This document shows positions 7,275 through 11,803 of a stretch of 11,803 bases of DNA, in pieces; position 1 is the first letter of the stretch, and every line of letters begins with the position of its first letter. The DNA is from RUG14300 sp964619685 (lineage in GTDB: Bacteria; Bacillota; Clostridia; Christensenellales; CAG-1252), in contig CAZUET010000048.1 in the NCBI GenBank assembly GCA_964619685.1, positions 1 to 11,803 on the forward strand. The letters are read 5' to 3'. The translations under genes and the position numbers were made by a program. Below the pieces are notes generated by a model, which ran no database searches, was not told the origin of the DNA, and saw only the letters and a list, made by a program, of their open reading frames with translations.

Positions 7275-8957
7275 ATGAAAAGAGTAATTGCTTTAGCTCT
7301 TGTATTAATACTTACATTGGTCGTATTCACGGCTTGTAATGTCAAGACACCCGATGTTGAAAAACCGACTGTGGGTAATATAAGCGGTGTAGTATTAGAT
7401 TCTGATGGTGAGCCTCTTGAGGGTGCAGAAATATACTATAGCGAAGAAGATTCGGTAGAAACCGATGAGGACGGTAAGTTTAGTATTAGAAATATAACTA
7501 TCGGCGAAATTAGCTTATCCGTATCATTAAAGGGTTATACATCTAAGGACGTTCCCCTAAACGCAGATAGCTTTGATAACGACGGTAATTGTACTTTACA
7601 GATTACATTAGATGAAGGCGTAGGCTCAATAAAGGGTAATGTCAGCGTTGACGGACTTACTTCTAAGAAGCTCGAGGGCGTATCCGTTTCTCTCGGTGAG
7701 TTACAGGCTACCACCGATGCAAACGGTAATTATGAGATTGCTAATGTGCCCATGCACGGTACAAAAACGATCTCTGCATCTTTCGACGGATACGGTCAAT
7801 CCAGAAAGACTGTAACGGTTCGTAGTTTCGACGCTAACGGTGTTGCAACTGTAAACTTCCAACTTGTTCAAAACGACTTACCCGATTTACCGGGTGTTAA
7901 ACCAAGTCATCTTGAAGCACTTGAAACTATTTCGGAGAATAAGACCACTCTTGATAGAAATGATCTTGCTAATTTGAATCGTAGTCCCGACGGATTGGCA
8001 GGTACATCTAAGGTTGAAGCTCATAGCGAAGGTCTTTGCTTGAATGCAGATACCAAGAGTGATAACCCCAATATGGTAGCTTTCATTTACGGTAAGATAA
8101 AGATTGATTCCAAACATAAATATTTGACAGCTTACGCAAGAGTGTTCTTTGGTCAAAACGGCGGTGCGGATCATGATTCCGAGGCTAATGGAAATTTCAA
8201 CGGCTCTAAGCTTGCTGAGCTTGGTATCTTTATTATCAACGAGCAAGGCGAGATCATTACCGATGTAGCCGATTTTAAGCAAGTCAATACCGAAGGCTAT
8301 ATGCCTGTTACATTTGATCTATCTAAATACGAAGGTCAAACAGTTGTGTTCTTACTTGGTACAAAGACAGGTTATCACTGCTGTCTTGACAGAGTAGAAT
8401 TTGACGGCGATGCACCTCAGTATTTAATTGTAAACGGTGTAGATGGTATTGTTGACCTTATGTTACACGGTAAAGTAACAGATACATCATTTGACGCATC
8501 TTCACTTAAGGACAAGTGGGCTATCAGCGGTGGTGTAGGTAAGGTAAACGAGGGCATACAGCTTAATGGTGCAGATCCTTGGAAGGCAGTTGATTTCAAT
8601 GCTGAAGATCCTCAACCCGTAAACTCCTATATGTATATAACCACAGACATCACATCTGCAAATGCTAATATGTCTGTTTCCGCAACTATTATTAATATGG
8701 AAGAGATTAAAGACCCTAAAAGTTCAGATCCTAACCATCTCTTCTATCCTTGGATTTCTATCATTGCTCTTGATAGCGAAGGTAATGTTCTCAAGATGAC
8801 CGATTGGACCAAGGTAGATGTAGCTGAAAATAATGCAGAGTTTAAGCTTGACTGTGATTTATCCGAATGTGTTGGTGAAAATATAACCATTGTTATTGCT
8901 TGTAATGTAGGTTATCGTGCAACCATCACCGGTGTAAATTTCGGTGCAGCTGAATAG
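7275..8957 (+). CDS. Lipoprotein with two CarboxypepD_reg-like domains and two tandem beta-sandwich modules
   Basis: A 560-residue lipoprotein with lipobox FTAC (Cys21). Two carboxypeptidase-regulatory-like Ig-type domains follow, at about 34-108 (GNISGVVLDSDGEPLEGAEI, TDEDGKFSIRNI) and 117-200 (GSIKGNVSVDG, TDANGNYEIANVPM). The C-terminal part holds two similar modules, about 209-379 and 380-560. Each contains an extended beta-rich body and ends in a DLSxxxGxxxxxxxxxxxGY stretch (DLSKYEGQTVVF; DLSECVGENITI) followed by an F or V-x-F/G ending (RVEFDG; GVNFG). These look like galactose-binding-like jelly rolls. There is no CXXCH and no catalytic motif, so a scaffold or binding role is inferred. 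GGAGGAG lies ten bases before the ATG. The gene is 23 bases downstream of the HzsA-related gene and appears to be the last member of the cytochrome operon, given the hairpin that follows it. The vicinal Cys pair in HCCLDR is unusual for a surface domain. Confidence 0.78.
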   Translation: MKRVIALALVLILTLVVFTACNVKTPDVEKPTVGNISGVVLDSDGEPLEGAEIYYSEEDSVETDEDGKFSIRNITIGEISLSVSLKGYTSKDVPLNADSFDNDGNCTLQITLDEGVGSIKGNVSVDGLTSKKLEGVSVSLGELQATTDANGNYEIANVPMHGTKTISASFDGYGQSRKTVTVRSFDANGVATVNFQLVQNDLPDLPGVKPSHLEALETISENKTTLDRNDLANLNRSPDGLAGTSKVEAHSEGLCLNADTKSDNPNMVAFIYGKIKIDSKHKYLTAYARVFFGQNGGADHDSEANGNFNGSKLAELGIFIINEQGEIITDVADFKQVNTEGYMPVTFDLSKYEGQTVVFLLGTKTGYHCCLDRVEFDGDAPQYLIVNGVDGIVDLMLHGKVTDTSFDASSLKDKWAISGGVGKVNEGIQLNGADPWKAVDFNAEDPQPVNSYMYITTDITSANANMSVSATIINMEEIKDPKSSDPNHLFYPWISIIALDSEGNVLKMTDWTKVDVAENNAEFKLDCDLSECVGENITIVIACNVGYRATITGVNFGAAE

Positions 8958-8981
8958 TTGATAAAAATAATTAATTAGATT

Positions 8982-9017
8982 GGGGGCAAATGCGGTGTAT
9001 AGACTGCATTTGCCTTT
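8982..9017 (+). terminator. Hairpin after the cytochrome-lipoprotein operon, probable intrinsic terminator or attenuator
   Basis: Bases 8985-8996 (GGCAAATGCGGT) pair with 9003-9014 (ACTGCATTTGCC) as a 12-bp stem containing one G-T wobble, with a six-base loop. The stem can extend outwards through GGG/TTT wobbles. Only a short T run (TTTAAT) follows, so termination may be partial and the downstream membrane-protein gene may receive some readthrough. Confidence 0.6.
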
Positions 9018-9035
9018 AATCATATAAGGGAATAC

Positions 9036-9911
9036 ATGAAAATTAAGAAAATAACCAAACCATATGACAGAAAGGATGTTTTTATCCTATCATTTAAGCA
9101 GAACTACGGTATAATTTTGGGAGTAAGTATCGCAATGCTCATTTTTGCATTGCCTGCTCTTGCAGTATTTTTCGGTGCATATATTGAGTTATCATTGATG
9201 ACTGATGCGACTCTCGTGGAATTCTATGCACTTCAAACAAGAATGTTCTTGTGGCTCATTCCTGCTTTTGTTATTCTCTCGGTAGGAGTTGCTGGTGCTT
9301 TTTATGTTATTCGTAAATTGGTTTGGAATGAAGATGTAGTATTTTTTAAGGATTTATTTCACGGAATCAAGATAAATTGCGGTCAGTGCATAATATCAGG
9401 TCTGCTTTTCATCATCTTTGTAGGTGCAATGAATTACGGAATGAATATGCTTGAATTGAATGTTAGTCTCGGTGCTTTTTATTGGATTTTGAAGATCGTG
9501 CAGATATTTCTAACAGTTATGGCAATATTGCTACTTTTATTCCAGTACTGCGCCATTGTAGTCTATAACGATAAAATGTTCACGATAATTAAAAACAGTT
9601 TCGCATTGACTTGGATGTCATTTCCAAGAAGTATCGGAGCATTGTTATTGGCGTTTTTACCATTGGTTTTATTCTTTACATTTATACAAGTTTATGTAAT
9701 CTACATAATTGCCATCGTGTTTATGGCACTTGTAGGCTTTGGGTATGGAATACTTGTATTTACACTTAATGCTCATCATGTTTTCGATAAGTATATTAAT
9801 AGAACAGCGTTTCCCGCCTTTTATAAAAAGGGACTTTATCATGAGGGAAATACGACCGTTGTCGATCCCACCCATGAAATTGTTGATAGACCTAATATCG
9901 ATGTAGAGTAA
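9036..9911 (+). CDS. YesL/DUF624-like integral membrane protein
   Basis: A 291-residue protein with about six transmembrane helices, at roughly 24-50, 71-92, 117-136, 148-176, 200-222 and 223-246. A short basic N-terminus precedes them and a hydrophilic tail of about 40 residues follows. The segment after helix 2, RKLVWNEDVVFFKDLFHGIKIN, resembles the GEDVxxxKxFxxxFKxN region of YesL/DUF624 proteins, which are often found near sugar-uptake and polysaccharide-use genes and whose molecular function is unclear. The protein is longer than typical YesL (about 200-220 residues), so the family call is tentative. The ribosome site is weak (AAGGGA at 9026-9031, four bases before the ATG). A hairpin separates it from the upstream lipoprotein operon and a strong terminator ends it. 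No catalytic motif or link to haem is visible. Confidence 0.65.
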   Translation: MKIKKITKPYDRKDVFILSFKQNYGIILGVSIAMLIFALPALAVFFGAYIELSLMTDATLVEFYALQTRMFLWLIPAFVILSVGVAGAFYVIRKLVWNEDVVFFKDLFHGIKINCGQCIISGLLFIIFVGAMNYGMNMLELNVSLGAFYWILKIVQIFLTVMAILLLLFQYCAIVVYNDKMFTIIKNSFALTWMSFPRSIGALLLAFLPLVLFFTFIQVYVIYIIAIVFMALVGFGYGILVFTLNAHHVFDKYINRTAFPAFYKKGLYHEGNTTVVDPTHEIVDRPNIDVE

Positions 9912-9913
9912 TC

Positions 9914-9964
9914 TATAAAAAAAGCAGTGACACCTTTAAATATGTATCAACTGCTTTTTTTATA
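9914..9964. terminator. Bidirectional Rho-independent terminator between convergent genes
   Basis: A perfect 15-bp stem is formed by 9914-9928 (TATAAAAAAAGCAGT) and 9950-9964 (ACTGCTTTTTTTATA), around a 21-base loop. The A-run on one arm and T-run on the other give a U-tract on both transcripts. It can therefore terminate the + strand membrane-protein gene ending at 9911 and the - strand lipoprotein gene ending at 9982. Confidence 0.9.
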
Positions 9965-9981
9965 CACAATTATAAATTGGT

Positions 9982-10569
9982 TTATTTGATGATTATATCT
10001 TCGACTTCACATTCTCCGTCGAGCATTTCATCGGTAAATATAGCACTCTTTGCGGTCTTTCCTTCCTTAGATACGATTATTACCATAGATGAAGCAATAA
10101 CACTGTCAAATTCATAATAACCGTTGCTATCCGTCATGCTCGTTTGATTTCCTATTGTTACCGTTGCGTCTGCTACACCGTTACCATTATTATCCTTAAC
10201 TAATCCGAAAACACGAGTTGAAATGAATATAATAGTATTATAATTGATCTCTTCACGGTAGAAATCTGTGCTTTTGAATGTTTTTCTTTGAGTTATGCAT
10301 CCGTCTTTTTCAAATACAAGGGTCGAACCGTCATTAAATATCTCGATAGTGTATGCACCGTTTTCATCGGTCGTAACTGTTTTTGATCCAGCCTTTACGG
10401 TAACTCCCGAAATAGGCTTATCGTTTAATGTCACCACGCCTGAAACCTTTCCCCAATAGGTACTTAAAGCACCATTGTCTACATCAGGCTTATCGTTGTT
10501 ATCGGTACAAGCGACCAATAAGGTAAAGCATATTACAAGAATTAATATTATAACAATTAGTTTTTTCAT
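9982..10569 (-). CDS. Small lipoprotein with two CarboxypepD_reg-like domains
   Basis: A 195-residue protein when started at 10569. The N-terminus (MKKLIVIILILV) leads to lipobox LVAC with lipidated Cys21, then an Asn/Asp-rich linker. Two carboxypeptidase-regulatory-like beta-sandwich domains fill the rest: about 40-105 (GKVSGVVTLNDKPISGVTV, TDENGAYTIEI) and about 118-185 (RVFGLVKDNNGNGVADATV, TDSNGYYEFDSV). This fold is non-catalytic in most contexts and often serves as a spacer or binding domain on the surface. It resembles the N-terminal half of the lipoprotein at 7275-8957 in architecture. The gene directly follows the metallophosphoesterase and is probably co-transcribed with it. The start at 10569 is preferred because GAGG lies six bases upstream. 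The in-frame ATG at 10581 overlaps the preceding stop codon and has no such site. Confidence 0.8.
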   Translation of the reverse strand: MKKLIVIILILVICFTLLVACTDNNDKPDVDNGALSTYWGKVSGVVTLNDKPISGVTVKAGSKTVTTDENGAYTIEIFNDGSTLVFEKDGCITQRKTFKSTDFYREEINYNTIIFISTRVFGLVKDNNGNGVADATVTIGNQTSMTDSNGYYEFDSVIASSMVIIVSKEGKTAKSAIFTDEMLDGECEVEDIIIK

Positions 10570-10575
10570 ATTACA

Positions 10576-10579
10576 CCTC
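10576..10579 (-). promoter_or_regulatory. Ribosome binding site that sets the start of the small lipoprotein gene
   Basis: On the - strand GAGG (10579 to 10576) is six bases before the ATG at 10569. It sits between the TAA of the phosphoesterase gene and the start, so translation of the two genes is probably coupled. Confidence 0.72.
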
Positions 10580-10580
10580 A

Positions 10581-11726
10581 TTAGTCATAGTTATGTTTTA
10601 CGGTGACCGTATTTGTTCTATTGGCTATTGATATAGTAGTAGATCCCATTTGTTTAGCATTTGTAGAATTGCCTTTACCGGTCTTTGTTCCGAATGTATA
10701 AGTGATTCCCTCGAAATAAATGGTAGAATCATTAGAGTGTCTGTGACCGCAGAACATATGAGTGGTGCTGTGTAGGTCCTTAGCCATACTCACAAAACCT
10801 GCCTCGCTTCTCATATCGGTATACATAGAATATTCTTTTAAGGCTTTATCGGCTTCTGTATGGTGAATTCGACCATTTTTTGCAATATCATCTCGTTGAC
10901 CGTAGGCGACCTCGTTATTAGTGCCTGTGCCTAAGCCTTTAGGAACATTACCGACCATTGCGTATTCGTATTCGTATGTACCGTCATTGAATTTAGTTGT
11001 AAGCACCGAATTTGCCGCATATTGGTATTCGTCGGTGGGAACATGATGGAATACCATAGAGGGGATTACACGACCGTCAAAGGGTGCGAACTTGCCACAG
11101 TATACCTCGGATAAATATTTGACGCCGTTAGCGTACCATTCTGTTTGTGACGGTAAAAAGGTTTCATACTCACGACCGCTATCTAAAAAGAATAATGAGT
11201 AAATAAGCTTATTTTTCTGCATTATATTTACGATATAGTTACCGTATCTACCTTCGCTCGTAAATTGTCCCTCATTGTACATTAATAGTGGGTTATTTAT
11301 AGCCTCATCGGCGAGTACCTTAGATAATCTTTTTACTCCGCCCGATCCGTCCTTTTCATGGTTGCCGAATACGTATGTCCAAGGAATAGAGTAACTGTTC
11401 ATTTCCTTGATTAGGGCTTTCATATCCGAATCATCACTTGTACCGTTGACACCGTCACCGGTAATTACGATCATATCGGGTTGCTCCTTTTGGACCCACT
11501 TACGCATATATGGAAAGACATCGCTTTCGGCTTGTAATGATGAACTGATATGAAGATCTGTGAACTGTAGCATCACGAAATCTTTACCCGATTCTTTTTC
11601 GATATAAAACATTTGATCTTCGCTAAATAGGCTTTCTGCTGTAGCAGTCGGGATTATAGCATTTATTGAAAATAGCATAGTCATAATGATCAATAGACAT
11701 ATGAACCGTTTGATATAAGTATTCAT
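10581..11726 (-). CDS. Secreted calcineurin-like metallophosphoesterase
   Basis: A 381-residue protein with a cleavable-type signal peptide (hydrophobic residues 8-26, probable signal peptidase I site ATA|ES after residue 30) and no lipobox. The binuclear metal-binding motifs of the calcineurin-like superfamily are all present: D57-x-H59 (TDLH), G90-D91, GNHE with N122 and H123, H227/H228 (VFHHVP), and G327-H-x-H330 (CGHRH). The spacing resembles the Dcr2/purple-acid-phosphatase-like branch. The enzyme should hydrolyse phosphomono- or diesters outside the membrane; the substrate cannot be read from the sequence. AAGGAGG lies three bases before the ATG. It is the first gene of a two-gene - strand operon with the small lipoprotein, under the palindromic promoter region at 11751-11778. 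All catalytic motifs appear intact. Confidence 0.9.
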   Translation of the reverse strand: MNTYIKRFICLLIIMTMLFSINAIIPTATAESLFSEDQMFYIEKESGKDFVMLQFTDLHISSSLQAESDVFPYMRKWVQKEQPDMIVITGDGVNGTSDDSDMKALIKEMNSYSIPWTYVFGNHEKDGSGGVKRLSKVLADEAINNPLLMYNEGQFTSEGRYGNYIVNIMQKNKLIYSLFFLDSGREYETFLPSQTEWYANGVKYLSEVYCGKFAPFDGRVIPSMVFHHVPTDEYQYAANSVLTTKFNDGTYEYEYAMVGNVPKGLGTGTNNEVAYGQRDDIAKNGRIHHTEADKALKEYSMYTDMRSEAGFVSMAKDLHSTTHMFCGHRHSNDSTIYFEGITYTFGTKTGKGNSTNAKQMGSTTISIANRTNTVTVKHNYD

Positions 11727-11750
11727 AATCCTCCTTGTTAATTTGAAATT

Positions 11751-11778
11751 TTAGATATTATACGTGTATAATATCTAA
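11751..11778 (-). promoter_or_regulatory. Near-perfect 28-bp palindrome with TATAAT, candidate promoter/operator for the phosphoesterase operon
   Basis: Two 13-base arms, TTAGATATTATAC (11751-11763) and GTATAATATCTAA (11766-11778), are exact reverse complements around a two-base centre. On the - strand it contains TATAAT (11762 to 11757), about 30 bases before the phosphoesterase start, in a plausible -10 position. No good -35 hexamer is seen at 16-18 bases, so activator dependence or a different promoter is possible. The symmetry suggests a dimeric regulator binding over the -10. Confidence 0.55.
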
Positions 11779-11784
11779 TAGTAT

Positions 11785-11803
11785 TATATACGAATTCTAT
11801 ATA
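11785..11803. repeat. Short AT-rich inverted repeat at the window edge
   Basis: TATATA arms flank CGAATTC at the extreme right of the window, just upstream of the 28-bp palindrome. It may be part of the same AT-rich promoter region, but composition alone could produce it and the far side is not visible. Confidence 0.25.

Noticed and set aside
8958..8986. TTGATA at 8958-8963 as a -35 for the YesL-like gene
   Set aside because: The position 17 bases downstream is TGGGGG, with no -10-like hexamer, so a promoter is not supported.
1..11803. Shared ACGAATTC at the two window ends suggesting a circular element or terminal repeat
   Set aside because: Identity is only eight bases and diverges immediately after, which is compatible with chance.

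Overview
The window looks like part of a Gram-positive, Clostridia-like (Firmicutes) genome. It is moderately AT-rich, nearly every gene has a strong GGAGG-type ribosome binding site, and the secreted proteins carry N-terminal lipoboxes (FSAC, FVGC, FTAC, LVAC). No marker gene is present, so this placement is an inference from style. There is no gene-free stretch longer than about 80 bases, and I saw no tRNA, rRNA, CRISPR array, transposase or insertion sequence.

Region 1 (1-8957, + strand) is a tightly packed gene run. It opens with the 3' part of resB and a complete resC/ccsA, which together form the System II (ResBC/Ccs) cytochrome c haem lyase. Three lipoprotein genes follow, each 12-25 bases after the previous one and each with its own Shine-Dalgarno. 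The first is a YVTN-type beta-propeller fused to a di-haem cytochrome c peroxidase/MauG-like domain with two CXXCH motifs. The second is a 1224-residue protein related to the hydrazine synthase alpha subunit (HzsA-related), with a propeller, two CXXCH motifs, a galactose-binding-like insert and a C-terminal discoidin-like domain. The third has no haem motif and combines two carboxypeptidase-regulatory-like (CarboxypepD_reg) domains with two similar beta-sandwich modules. The simplest reading is a self-contained module: the haem lyase, two of its likely cytochrome clients, and a surface accessory lipoprotein, all acting on the outer face of the membrane.

Region 2 (8958-9981) contains a 12-bp-stem hairpin (likely terminator), a six-helix YesL/DUF624-like membrane protein, and a strong 15-bp-stem bidirectional terminator.

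Region 3 (9982-11803, - strand) is a convergent two-gene operon. A secreted calcineurin-like metallophosphoesterase is followed, with stop and start region adjoining, by a small lipoprotein of two CarboxypepD_reg domains. A near-perfect 28-bp palindrome that contains a TATAAT-like element lies just upstream and is a candidate promoter/operator.

The most notable content is the resBC-linked pair of di-haem surface lipoproteins. Their substrate is unknown. The HzsA resemblance does not imply anammox chemistry, because no HzsB/HzsC partner is visible.
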